Origin: Toxorhynchites rutilus septentrionalis
Taxonomy: Eukaryota > Arthropoda > Insecta > Diptera > Culicidae
Direction of reading: 5' to 3'
Length of the DNA: 64,000 nucleotides
Assembly (NCBI RefSeq): GCF_029784135.1
Contig: NC_073745.1
Coordinates: forward strand, 242,449,946 to 242,513,945
The notes beneath the pieces are model-generated. The model was given only the letters and a program-made list of their open reading frames with translations, was not told the DNA's origin and did not search any database. Positions 12,292-22,789 of the stretch are shown here, piece after piece. The position numbers were made by a program, and so were the translations under genes. Numbering within the stretch: the first letter of the stretch is position 1; each line of letters starts with the position of its first letter.

Positions 12292-12692
12292 CTGAAATAA
12301 AACGAAAGTATGTATCAGTAAAAGGAAAACACTTTTTGACGTAGAACTGCAGGTCACGTTTTTATGAAATAAAGCTAACGTTACTAACTATTTTTGCCGC
12401 GAACGGATGTTGACGGGTTACACACCAAACGAATCGGAAATTCCCTAAGATTTGTTTTTATGCAATATTTATGCAATATATATAATATGTGTAAACGATT
12501 TAAATTGATGAAAGCTAGAAGCATTCTCATTTTTCCGTACATTTGTTCTGCTCTGCACCTACCCGTGCCGTCCAAAACGAACATCTCTTTAGTGAGCTCT
12601 CCAAATCAATTCAACGACTCTTTTTTCCCTATTGTTTGGTATAGTTCATTTGAGTCTCGTAACAAAGAAAACTATATAACATAACATAATAA
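12292..12692. other. LRIM intron/5' flank with a T-run-element-like terminus
   Basis: Next to the LRIM acceptor, TTTTTGACGTAGAACTGCAGG (T-run then GACGTAGAACT, from about 12338) matches the A-end of the T-run elements described below. The following 200 bases resemble sequence at about 40510-40720. A minus-strand ATG at 12567 (MRMLLAFINLNRLHI...) is a weak candidate for exon 1, but it lacks a clear signal-peptide cut site and a donor in the right phase. Confidence 0.35.
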
Positions 12693-13740
12693 AGTACATT
12701 GAAGCCCGAAAGAAGGCTTTAAAGAAATTCAACAGATGTATGACCACTGAAAACGAAGCTGAATATAAAATCTTGCGGGAAACGGTCAGACGAGAAATAA
12801 GAAAAGCACATTATGAATCATGGTTTAAATTCGTACCAAGTATAAATATAAACACACATGTTCGAGAAGTGTGGGCTAAATTACAAAGAAGTGAGTGGAA
12901 GAGGAAAACCCCGAACAATTACGACGTTGAAAGTTGATAATTATGTCTTAACAAACAAAATGAGATCGCTGAACAATTGCAAAAACATTCTCATCTACAT
13001 CTAGCTCAGAAAACTATTCCCCCGAATTTTTGGAGTACAAAATTCAATCTGAACAACATAATACTATAATATATGCAATTGGAGGTGTCAATGAACTCAA
13101 TCGGAAACAGTTTCTCATCGCTACATAATCAAGAAAACGAAGTCCCCCAGGGAACACTATTCCCTGTAACATTATTGTAACGTTATATTTGGTTGCAATG
13201 AATTCCACAAAGAGATACTTCACCCCTTCTATAAAAAAACTCACCTTGCTGACGATTTAGTAACTTCCGTCCGCAGGAAATGCTTGAGAGAAATTCAACA
13301 AAATTTTCAGTCATTGTTGAATAGCCTCCAACAATGGAGCAATCATACTGGATTCAGATTTGCAATCCTAAAAACAAAAGTCATGCATTTTTGCAGTAAA
13401 ACGTCATGTTCGTCCATCGCTCTTTTTCAATGGGCAAACCTGTTGTGGATTTTCACAAATTTTTGGGAATGACTCTGGATTCAAAACTCAGTTCGAACAA
13501 CCAATTGAAGGCTCTTTCAATGGCAGCAGTCAAAGTCATACGTACTCTGTCAAACACAAACTGGGGATCAGATCAGAAAACACTTCTTACATTACACAAA
13601 GCTCTGGTCATGTCGAAACTGGATTACGGATCAATGCTATATTCTACAGCTCGAAAGAACATTCATAAGCAACTCGACCCTGTTCATAATTTCGGAATAA
13701 GATTAGCCTTAGGAGCTTTCAGAACCGCGATAATATAAAC
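12693..13740 (+). pseudogene. I-like LINE reverse transcriptase relic
   Basis: Ordered fragments of an I-clade-like ORF2 are readable in shifting frames. They start with ARKKALKKFNRCMTTENEAEY and HYESWFKFV in the linker after the endonuclease. Next is the catalytic box LADDLVTSVRRKCLREIQQN at about 13241, followed by LNSLQQWSNHTGFRF and FLGMTLDSKL. It ends SKLDYGSMLYSTARKNI and LALGAFRT. Much of the fingers/palm region between 12940 and 13020 is missing, and stops are frequent. No RNase H domain or tail follows before the next repeat. Confidence 0.8.
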
Positions 13741-14049
13741 AACGAAGGGAAATATTTGCTAGGGTGTAAATAGTGGATCTCTGCTGTGTTTAACTTTCCG
13801 TCTCGTTCTATACTCGAAGCAATTCTGTTCTGCCTGGTTTTACGACCAAATTACTCTCTCGCTGATGTCTCTGGCATTGCGATCAATGCATCATGTTCTG
13901 GGATTTTGTGTGCGATTTGGTATCGCATGCCAGTAGCAAAACTCTCTCCGCCAACAAAGACAGCTGACTCGCAGTAAACAGTCTTTGTGGTTGTGGCGAT
14001 GGCTACCACGACATCGAGCATATTTCCATGCTGCTCGCATGCAAGCCTC
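13741..14049. repeat. Dispersed repeat shared with 23860-24410
   Basis: A block including CGACCAAATTAYTYACTCGC, CTGATGTCTCTGGYATTGC and a TGTGTGYGATTTGRTWTCGCA motif is shared with about 23860-24040. GGAATATTTRCGCTAGGGT-like sequence near 13755 is matched near 24390. The unit abuts and truncates the mariner fragment at about 14050. It has no coding potential that I trust. Confidence 0.6.
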
Positions 14050-14567
14050 TTTGGAAGCCAAATTAGTATCACCAAGAGCGTTTTGCATGGACCGAAAGAG
14101 ATGATAATCACTTGGAGCCAGGTCCGGACTATACGGTGGGTGCAATAGGACATCCCATCCGAGCTCCCGTAGCTTCTGGCGGGTCATCAAAGATGTGTGA
14201 GGCCGAGCGTTGTCCTGGTGGAAAACAACACCATTCCTATTGATCATTTCCGGCCGCTTCTAGTCAATCGCCTGCTTCAAACGGTCAAGCTGCTCACAGT
14301 AGAGAACCGAGTTGAGGGTCTGGCCATAGTTGAGCAGCACATAGTGGATGCCCTACCCCTACCAAACACACAGCAAAACCTTCCTGGCCTTCAATCCGGG
14401 CTTGGCGATGGTTTCGGCCGGCTCACCTCGCTTCGACCACGACTTTTTTCGCTTTAGGTTGTCGTACGTGATCCACTTTTCATCAGCCATCATCTTCTTC
14501 AAAAATGGGCCGATTTCGATCCGTTTCAGCAGTGCATCGCAGTCGTTGATTCGGTCTAAAAGATTTT
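14050..14567 (-). pseudogene. Second mariner transposase, C-terminal part
   Basis: Minus-strand reading starts at NLLDRINDCDALLKR (from 14567) and includes ADEKWITYDNLKRKKSW, with the first catalytic Asp in a degenerate DEKW box. It continues with KPGLKARKVLLCVW, then a frameshift, then FHQDNARPHTS and YSPDLAPSDYHLF with the other two Asp residues. Similarity stops at LASKEAC near 14050, where another repeat begins. The N-terminal half of the same gene lies at 17667-17935, beyond a 3.1-kb insertion. Confidence 0.88.
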
Positions 14568-15087
14568 GACGTAGGACTACGTCTAACCGGAAGATATAGG
14601 GGGTGAAATGGAAATCTAGGCACTGAACAAGTAGGAAAAAATGCAAGATTTGGAACGCTTATAACTCGAGCATTTCTCAATAGATCGCAAAGGTTTTGGC
14701 ATCAATTGATAGGAAATATATCTACGCGTCTATCATAACGAATAACATTTCATTTTTCTTGAGATAAATAATTGAATAATTGTGAAATATCAAGCATTGT
14801 CCAAATGCACTATGTGCCCATTTTTGATTGGTCCATTTTGTGCTCCTCAAATCGTACCGATCAAAACGGGCAACCAGAGCAGCAGCGAAATAGAATGAAG
14901 CACGATTGGAAAGGAAAAAGAAAAAAAAATGAACGAAACATTGGTCGCTGTCTCACTCATGCGTAATTCTCGAGCCAGCCAGTCAGCTTAAAAATCCCCG
15001 CTCTGCTGCCGTAACGATCATTCTCATTCAAACCGTACACCACATCAGTTCGCATCACAACACATCAACAAACCAACCCAAGCAGCC

Positions 15088-15297
15088 AAGTCTGGACATG
15101 GCAAAGGAGGAAAAGTGAAGGGAAAAGCAAAATCCCGCTCGAACCGTGTTGATCTGGAGTTCCCCGCAAGGGTAGCTAGGCCGAGCGCGTTAGTACCAGT
15201 GCACCAGTCCACCTAGTCGGCGTTATATAGTTTCGGCCGCCGAAGTGATCGAGTTAGCTGGCAAAGCTGCTCGCGACGATAAGAAAACCCGCATTCG
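15088..15297 (+). pseudogene. Histone H2A pseudogene, copy 1
   Basis: Translation in one frame gives SGHGKGGKVKGKAKSRSNR, the near-exact N-terminus of H2A. After a deletion of about 12 residues in the GRIHRLLRKGNY region, the nucleotide sequence again follows H2A. It runs through the AERVGAGAPVYLAAV equivalent (VPVHQST) and then, with a frameshift, AEVIELAGKAARDDKKTRI. The start codon is changed to AAG and a TAG interrupts the middle. Introns were never expected in H2A. Because upstream promoter-like sequence and a downstream histone stem-loop are also present, this looks like a DNA-level copy, not a reverse-transcribed one. Confidence 0.88.
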
Positions 15298-15532
15298 GAA
15301 CAGAACACATTCGGTTCGGTGGACATCAAGACAACAGGCAGTTGCAGCGAGTGGCGAGTGGCAAACGCAATCGCAAAACGGCAGCAGGTAGCAGAAAAAA
15401 AAAGTTTGTTCTTTATACAAACTGCTTTGGTGGCAAATCCAGAACAAGGCGGCATCGAGGGCGTTCGAAATGTTTTTTTTTTCAAAACCACGAGTACTAA
15501 GTTTTCTAAATTGGAACCATTCCATAAAACAA

Positions 15533-15548
15533 GGCGCTTTTCAGGGCC
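15533..15548 (+). terminator. Histone-type 3' stem-loop, copy 1
   Basis: GGCGCTTTTCAGGGCC matches the replication-dependent histone mRNA stem-loop (6-bp stem, TTTC loop) except one stem mismatch (G where C is expected). A purine-rich CAAAAAAGAG follows 13 bases later, the position of the U7 snRNA-binding element. Confidence 0.85.
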
Positions 15549-16423
15549 ATTAAACCTTCCAAAAAAGAGTTTAGGAAATACAATTCAATGCTTTCTAAAA
15601 TAATATCCAAAATAATAATAAAACACATTGATTTTTTTATAATTTGTTTGCCAGGATCTGATGAGTATGTGAATTTGGCAGTTGTTCTGAGTTTATTGAT
15701 AGTTGGGGACTTTCCTGATTATTCAATTTTCACCAATTCTTAAATTGTTTCCAGATTGAAAGTACAGTAATTTACAATTAGTTCGAAATTTAGCTAATTG
15801 GACGGACATGTAATGCGACTTATTTAGTTGGACATTTTTGTAAACATAGAGATCCAAATTATGACCCCACATTGAAAGTCGACACTGTACCACTGTCATC
15901 GCAAATGTTCAATTACAGGTTAAAATCGCCTCCAATGCGACACTGAGGTGTGCTTCGGCACGTCGCATTAAATATAATTTACTGTACAACATGTCACGAG
16001 CTGGAAGAGAAGAAATTCTCCAACTGTGAAAGCTGTGGCGAGTGGTAAACGCAATCGTTAAACAGGAAGGTTTAGTCGAACAAGATGGGGATATCGAGTG
16101 ATAACAAAACAATAAACTCTTTAAATTAAAGATAATTTTGTGATCCTGAAAAGGACCCTTTTTAGCCTGCATGTGAATCCAACGAACGAACAAATCGTAA
16201 TGAATGTATTTTTCTGCCATAGCTGCCTTTTAACGCTCTTTCGTTCGTCTCGTTGGACTCGCCCCTTTGGCTGAGTCTGCCGATTTGTCTCTATCCTGTG
16301 ACCGTGTACCGCTAAAGTACAAAATGCGCGGATCCGCTGAAAAATATCTCATTCTCTTTCAAACCGTAAATTAGTGTGGTTGTATGGCATCGTTTCACAT
16401 CACATCGCATCAACGGATTGGTT

Positions 16424-16519
16424 CCGGAGCACAAGTATACCTAATAGCGGTTATAGAATTTCGGCCGTCGGAGTGCTCGAGTTGGCTTGCAAAGCTGCTC
16501 ACGACAATAAGAAAACCAT
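16424..16519 (+). pseudogene. Histone H2A pseudogene, copy 2 (fragment)
   Basis: The sequence encodes QVYLIAVIE and then, after a small frameshift, the EVLELACKAAHDNKKT equivalent, i.e. the central helix region of H2A. The N-terminal tail is missing. Upstream, CTCATTCTCTTTCAAACCGTA corresponds to the 5' flank of copy 1 (CATTCTCATTCAAACCGTAC at about 15022), so promoter and leader sequence were copied as well. It ends at the stem-loop at 16666. Confidence 0.8.
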
Positions 16520-16665
16520 CCTACAGAACAGAGCACATTCGGTTCGATGGCAACAACTAGTTTCAGCGAGTGGCAAACGCAATCGCAAAACGGCAGCAGG
16601 TAGAAGAAGTAAAAAGTTTGTTTATACAGACTGTTTTGGTGGCAAAACTAGCCACCGTAAAACAC

Positions 16666-16681
16666 GGCGCTTTTCAGGGCC
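16666..16681 (+). terminator. Histone-type 3' stem-loop, copy 2
   Basis: This is identical to the stem-loop at 15533, including the same G mismatch, and is followed by CAAAGAAGAG. The shared substitution shows that the two H2A units derive from one already altered copy. Confidence 0.85.
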
Positions 16682-17466
16682 ATTAAACCTTTCAAAGAAG
16701 AGTTATTAAAAGTTTTTCACAATACCAATGCATTCTAAAGTGACATAATATGACATATAATATAAACTGATTTATTTTATTTATGCTTGTTCTTGAACTT
16801 ATTGGTTTGGGGTCTTTTAAATTGATCATTCAGTTTTCACAAACCCATGCATGGTTTCCGAATTAAAAGTGGCTTCAAATTACAACACATTGTATGCAGG
16901 ATGGCATTAACGAATTTTCTCGGTAGCAAGAACTGCTTTCTTTGGTTGATAACTGATGTTGAAAATTGACTGACGTTACATCTGCATTGTATAGAAACAT
17001 AACTAAGGAGCAACATGATGAGCTATGTATTTCCTGCTGCTCTGTTCTTATTTTAAAGGACTTTAATCCTGTGTTAATTTACTGTTGGTTTTTCAGAACG
17101 CTTATAGCTCGTTTAATTCTCGACAGATCGTAGAGTTCGTCTCCAAAACCTCAGTTCTTTTTCTTTCTATTTACTTTGTTTGCGGAGATACAAATCTTAC
17201 AATTCATTCGTCTCCGAAACCACAGTTTAAGGTACGGTAATGTGCTCAATAGTGAAATATATGATAGTGAATGAGCTGATAACCACCTATGCATTCCCTA
17301 TCACAGCCATCATTTTGATTGTACGATATGTGCATACGCCAAAAGATGCCCGGCGTTGAACATTTAATAAGTACAAAGCCTTCAGAAAAAAATCAAGAAT
17401 GAACTATGAGCTAGTGAGAAAAAATTGAGAAAGTTTGTAAAAAAAAAGCAAAAACACAACACAAAA

Positions 17467-17482
17467 GGTTCTTTTCAGAACC
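17467..17482 (+). terminator. Histone-type 3' stem-loop, third and perfect
   Basis: GGTTCTTTTCAGAACC forms a perfect 6-bp stem with a TTTC loop. CAAAAAGAGT follows 13 bases downstream, as expected of a histone downstream element. No histone coding sequence can be read upstream, so its parent gene is either lost or too diverged to see. Confidence 0.75.
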
Positions 17483-17666
17483 CCCAACATGTTCAAAAAG
17501 AGTAAACAGTAAACTAATCCATTTTCAGGTAGATAGGTGGGTATTCACGTAGAAGAAGAAAATAAAACAATATATTTAAAAAATATATTTAGCAAAAGCT
17601 GTCCCTTTGTATAGTCCTTCGTCACTCCGGTTATGTCCCCGACATTACCCACCCGTCTTTTTTTTT

Positions 17667-17935
17667 GCGTCAACTCGTGTGGCACCCATGCATCCTGCTT
17701 TTTTTGGAATCCAATCTTCTGCAAATGGTTCCAAACGGTTTTATGGTCTATACCCAGTTCCTGGCCAATCGAGCGAGTGCTCTACTTGGATGATTTCAAC
17801 GATTTTATCGGTTTCCACGACGATTGGCCTACCAGTACGGGATGTATCTTCGACAGCCACTACACCAGAACGAAATCGATCAAACCAACGCCGTGCTGTG
17901 CGAATCGTATATCCTTTTAATCGGATGTTTTTAAA
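17667..17935 (-). pseudogene. Second mariner transposase, N-terminal part
   Basis: The minus strand reads RTAWRWFDRFRSG, VEDTSRTGRPIVVETDKIVE, then after a frameshift a helix-turn-helix remnant, and finally DAWVPHELTQK at the insertion border. The matching C-terminal half is at 14050-14567. The extreme N-terminus and the 5' terminal repeat are not recognisable. Confidence 0.85.
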
Positions 17936-20900
17936 TCACCCCCAGCAGACGATGCTCTTTTATCCTTCATATGTACACAGAGAGAATACTTGGAACGGTG
18001 AGCTACCAAGATCTCAAAAAAGCAATATGAAAGAGGAATCCCCACTGTATGCACTCTCGAAGCATCACTTCTACTACTCAAGGTTTATCGTCAGTGCCAG
18101 CCACAAACGATTTATCCCATTCCATAGAGCTGATGATGAGTTCTTGATCGGAAAGTGTACAAGAGACGATCAACTGAAATCTTACGACACTCGTCGAGGG
18201 ATTTTTAATTCTCTATTGCACTGACCGCAGTGAGTGGCTGACTCAGTCTCGTGTCGATTTTATTTTGCTGTCGTCTCCCGCCCGATAAACAGCAGACGGG
18301 TAATGGATGCAATTGATTAATTGTTTTACCAGCAGATTTGGGCGAATCTCATCCCGTCCAAAATCGTTTTTTAGATTCCAATAATTCTGAACATTCACAT
18401 TTCTCTTCAAATATTTTTTCTAATAATAATTCAATTAGTGATTTCACGAAACACTTTTCGAACTCAATGGAATTTAAGATCCTTTTTTATTTTGTAGATA
18501 AAACGGATCACATATTTGATTAATTCAATTCTGTGTGGTTACGTTTTTCGTTGCAAAGAAATGTAATGAACTAGTATGGACATATGTTATTCATATATCG
18601 TGGATTTCCGACATATGTGGCAGTAGATTTATTGATCGACCAATGTTTTTTTCATATCCCTTCGAACTTGTTGCATCTTTAGTCTACATACTGCTTTGTC
18701 CGCAGATTTGATTGGTTGAATCTGGTTAATTTTAGGTATTCAATCTCCATATTGTCGAATAAATACTGTTGGAACAATCGGTATCGCAGAAAATGATTAT
18801 CAACATCCTACCTAATCATCAAACGGTATGCGAAGAATTTAAGTGAACTGACGGCATTGGAATATATGCTTTGTGAGGAACACACAATTATTATCAAAGC
18901 GGATAAACGTCCGACTGGAAGTCATGAACATCAATTTAATGTTCCCAAGATAAATTTATCCTTTGAAGGTCGTTACTCTTTCTAAAGATGATCAGATGGA
19001 ATATATTCCAATGTCGTCTGGAATAACCGAACCAATACCTTATGATCGTGATGTTGTTTTTGCTATTGTTCTGATGTTTCATAACACAGCACTCCATTGA
19101 TTATTCACCGAAATTGGATAAAAAAATATCCTTGAGGTTAGCCTACGGTTTTAGTAGCAGTGCAATAGGTGAGCCAGTCTCAGGATAAGAAAACATTTTA
19201 AAATAAATCTTATTTTTTTGAATGAATCAGTAGTAAAACAAAACGTCAAAAAATTTCTCAGCTTTGTGATAGCAGATAATCATTACCCATTTGAGTTGTT
19301 ATGAGTATTCCCCCCACAAACTGTGGATAGTCTATCTGCATACATATTATGTAGAGTTCCACAATCCTAAAATTTTATGAGTAAATATTTACGTGCTTAC
19401 ACAAAAAACACATGTTGACATATTTGCACTAATTTATGTTTTTGATTAATTCAAGGTAATTAAGGTCTTTTCTAGCCACAAGTTTACTCGGGCCCGAAAG
19501 GAGTGTTCTGTATTTGTGCTGGAGGAAAAATATATCTCGCAAGACCACGTGTTCGATATCGCAACAGCCTTGACCAATAACGCATTTACATTAACTCATA
19601 AAATTAGTGATTTAAGGGGGATTATTGTTTGTAGTCTCTTGTAGATGAATTTAAACACCATCTGAGAAATCCTCTGTGGAACATTAAACATTAATGCCGT
19701 CCTATCTGCTGTAGCGCATTTTTTCCTCACACAGTTTCATCGAAGCGTTTACTCGGAGAGGAAAATTGAACGCCCGGACGAGAGAGCGAGAATCGTAAAG
19801 CGTACGTCATAGAGATACTCATTCCCATGGAGCAAATTCTTGTTAGGAGTCGTAAACAGAATGAGGAAGGAGAGTAACTCAATTATCCGAACTAGTTTCA
19901 GTCTAGCAATGCTTTGGTCAGAACATGATGTGGCTATCTAGGCCGGCTCAGAGAAAGCCTTATCGGGATGTCCAATCGTCGATTACTTGTTACAAGGCGT
20001 CGTTCGTCTGCGACTCTTCGGCTTGGACCCGAGAGTTCCAAGGGTGCCCTGAACAGATCTGCTAAAATGGAACCCCTTTTCATCACATTTTTTTTGCTTT
20101 TCGGTGACTTCGTCATTGAAATGCATAATATAACTCATTAACTGATTCATTTTCAACTGATCGGTGTGGTACATGAATGTTAACAAGAGGGGAAAAAGAG
20201 CCCAAATCGGAAGTCCTTTGTATCGACACTTTCACACTTTTTTTTGCAGCGATTCTATCCCTAATTGACTAGAAATGACATTAAGCCATAATTATAAAGA
20301 TATTGGGTGAAATGAGCTGACGGCTTGCTGATAATGGCTCTACTTGACCAACAATGATGGATGACCCCTAAGATATAGGTATTGGGTGAAAGGGCTTTAT
20401 CAGCACATGCACAAACGGAAACGGAAACAGAAATGCAACGCTAACGGTCAACGGTCCGCACGCAAACACAAACGTCCACGCACATGCACTCACACGTACA
20501 CACAAACTCAAAACATATATACATACAAAACATACCGCGTTCACGCCGCCGACGGCGGACAGGACTTGACCAGAGGCGTTCAATAGCATATCCAAACGCG
20601 TTCCCCTGGTAGTGAGTGTCGCCCGATGAGCCAGTTATTAATAGTAAGCGTCGAAATGGACGTGTTGAATAATTATAAAGGAAAAACAGGGCGTCTTTTC
20701 GAGATCGGTTCCGGATCATCCAGACTTTTAACAAATAACGGCATGCAATATTCGTGGTCGGACCTGGAATGTTTTGACAGCAGTTTTGTTTTGCAATGCT
20801 TCATCTACCTGTCGCTCAGAAGTACGTCGCGCATCGTTCTGTTTCATAGATGTTCTACATGATGGAAACGCAAATCGAACATTGTAGTTTGATACCCACT

Positions 20901-20984
20901 TTGAAAATTCGACATGGCTTCAAAAATCACGAAGTCGTTGAAATCGACCGTGTGGATTGGAAGCTGCACTTGAAGGTTTTGAGA
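17936..20984. other. Unassigned DNA
   Basis: Three kilobases with no supported gene. Only minor features are seen: a duplicated ATTGGGTGAAA motif near 20302 and 20378, and CA/AC-rich sequence at about 20460-20530. The open frames here are short and lack recognisable domains. Confidence 0.4.
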
Positions 20985-21190
20985 ATGGTCCGCGAGAAGG
21001 ATTTCGATCTTTTCGAACCAGTAAGCAACCGAACAAGACACTGAAGCAGAACCCAGCCGTCAAAAAATCTGCCCGGAAGTTGTACAATATGGTTCTTACG
21101 AAGTACGAAAGTTGCATCCTCAGGTACGACAAAGCGTATGTGAAGACGGATTACGGACAGCTTCCTGAAAACAAACCGAACACATATTCG
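20985..21190 (+). pseudogene. ITm DD37E-like transposase fragment
   Basis: The frame REGFRSFRTSKQPNKTLKQ, KSARKLYNMVLTKYESCILR and KAYVKTDYGQLPE aligns position by position with the ITmD37E copies in this window (REGLRTYKVQKAPNR, ARKLYTGMLTK, MDDETYVKADFRQLP). The first catalytic MDDE is degraded to RYDK. The identity level implies a different subfamily. Both ends of the element are missing. Confidence 0.75.
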
Positions 21191-21290
21191 GTTGCACAGT
21201 CTCATATTGAGTGATCAACTTGGGGAGTACAGATTGCTTGCGTTGGTCGACCAATTAGAACACAGGAAATTTAGTAAAATAATTGACATA

Positions 21291-21589
21291 TCACAGCCAT
21301 TCGTAGCTAATGATTGTTTGAGGTATCGATTGTATGCTCATCGTTCTTAGTTTAAGCAGTTGTATAAGGCATCCGAAAGTACGAAGTAGCAACCTAGCAA
21401 TAGATGGATATGGAACATGAATTTTCTGTAGTGACATACCTGGATGGATTTTGCACAGGAGGATTACTCGAGACTGGATTTGATTGAGTGCCTTGTGTAT
21501 TGGAAGCCGTACCGTCAGCATTGATTTGCTTGCCATGCACCGCAACGTTAGCATCTGGTTGTTGTAGCTGCAAATCAGTGGTTGAAGTC
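21291..21589 (-). CDS. Small Asn/Gln/Ser/Thr-rich protein gene A (two exons, partial)
   Basis: I recognise no family. Exon 2 (21589-21440) follows an acceptor (TTATAATTCTAG) and encodes TSTTDLQLQQPDANVAVHGK through NPPVQNPS, rich in N, Q, S and T. It ends at AG before the donor GTATGT. A 46-base intron leads to exon 3 (21393-21291), ending LLKLRTMSIQSIPQT...YEWL and a stop. Both junctions are in phase. A first exon with start codon and signal peptide is expected upstream but was not found. The paralogue at 28508-28881 shares the exon phases, the VQxPSR junction and the hydrophobic last exon. Whether A is active is uncertain. Confidence 0.55.
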
Positions 21590-21808
21590 CTAGAATTATA
21601 AAAATCAACACTTCCAAAATTAGAAATATTCAATATATATAGATATATTTAGAATACACTGCTTTGCAATTGATTGTATTGAGACATATTGTAGCGGGTG
21701 TTACGGACCTAATAGAAAGTCGTGATTGCACGACATTGACAACGACAGGTGAGGGTTCAGTTTGAAATCCCGTTCACAGTATATCGACCGCTCCAACTAT
21801 GTCTGGAT

Positions 21809-22619
21809 TAGGATTGGGCGATCTTCATAAAAAGATCGATCTTATCGAATCGATTTTCCAAACGGCTTAAGGATCGATCCACTGATTTAATCGGTACTAA
21901 AGAATCGATCTTTGCTGAATCGATCTTTACCGAATCGATTTTCGAAAAATTTAAAGCTTTTTTTCGAATATGCTTGTTCTATATGAATGTCGTCTTTTCT
22001 TTGAACAGGGAATACAAATTTCATATTTTAATATCAAAAGCATTTTGTTTTGTTTCTCAGCATGAAGGCCATAGCCACAAGGCTTTCATATTGTGCTGTC
22101 AGGTAGTCGTTTCATTAAATAAAAAATAATTGTAAAAGCATAACATTATTAGGAATTCAACAACCGCCCAAAACTCAGCTGACAATAAGAGCCAATCGTG
22201 TCATACATTTGTCATTTAGTCGATGCCGATTCTTGATTTTGGCGCCGGATCCAGAAAACAATCTTTCGCCTGTAATTGATGCCAACATCAGGTTCAGTGA
22301 TCCTATACGCAATCGTTTACAGTTCATCCCCTCAGTAGCTGCCACTAGTTCCGTCTCTGTCAGCATTTGAACAGAAGTAAATCGTAGAAGAAGCAATCCA
22401 AATGTTGACATTATGTTCAAAAAAATGTTAGGTGACATTTTATGAGATAAAAAATCGATGTATACTGAAAAACAAATTTACAGAAAGATCGAAAAGATCG
22501 AAAGCAAGAAAAATCGATTTTCTCGATTTTATCGAGTACAAAAGATCGATCCAAAAAATCGGAAATCGGAATGGAAAAGATCGATCTTCTAAGAATCGAT
22601 CCGAGATCGCCCAATCCTA
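21809..22619 (-). mobile_element. Decayed hAT element with 8-bp duplication
   Basis: A 15-bp perfect inverted repeat TAGGATTGGGCGATC bounds the element. The 8-bp direct repeat GTCTGGAT flanks it (21801-21808 and 22620-22627), the hAT signature. The ends are crowded with GATCGATC and AATCGAT motifs in both orientations, likely subterminal transposase-binding repeats. Confidence 0.93.
22180..22440 (-). pseudogene. hAT transposase C-terminal fragment
   Basis: The frame contains LMLASITGERLFSGSGAKIK followed by NRHRLND, the dimerisation/catalytic tail motif (S-x-x-ERxFS...RxxL) of hAT transposases. The rest of the roughly 600-residue enzyme is absent, so this is a non-autonomous deletion derivative. 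Confidence 0.8.
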
Positions 22620-22740
22620 GTCTGGATCAAATGAAGGAGTTCAAGTTTTGTTGGGGAAGCAAAACAAAAAATCTGTATCCATAGGGTTTCTAGGCAACTC
22701 TTTGGTTTTATGAGGACAACATGATTTTACTGAGAATTCA

Positions 22741-22789
22741 CAGTGTATGATATTTTTGAGAACTGTTTAATCTCAAAAATATCACACTG
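22741..22789. repeat. Short perfect-arm hairpin
   Basis: CAGTGT(AT)GATATTTTTGAGA is followed, after a 9-base loop, by its inverted partner TCTCAAAAATATCACACTG. The arms pair over 19 bases with one 2-base bulge. Function is unknown; it could be a small foldback or a MITE remnant. Confidence 0.6.

Larger units (their letters stand above)
14568..17657. mobile_element. T-run element copy i, carrying histone H2A DNA
   Basis: The insertion begins GACGTAGGACTACGTC after TTTT (14564-14567) and ends ...ACCCACCCGTC before a T-run at 17658-17666. Removing it joins DAWVPHELTQK to NLLDRINDCD of one mariner transposase, so the boundaries are set by the broken gene. The first 200 bases match other family members at 42600-42780 and 53872-54110 (CTTATAACTCGAGCATTTCT, ATCAATTGATAGGAAATAT). 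The right end, read inverted, carries GGTGGGTAATGTC...GACATAACCGG...GACGAAGGACTATAC, the asymmetric B-end of the family. Inside are H2A-derived sequences and three histone-type stem-loops. No transposase is encoded. Confidence 0.85.

Noticed and set aside
12384..12584. LRIM exon 1 in the frame MRMLLAFINLNRLHI
   Set aside because: It lacks a clear signal-peptide cut site and a donor in the phase needed by the acceptor at 12292, and lies in sequence resembling a repeat at 40510-40720. Treated as a weak candidate only.
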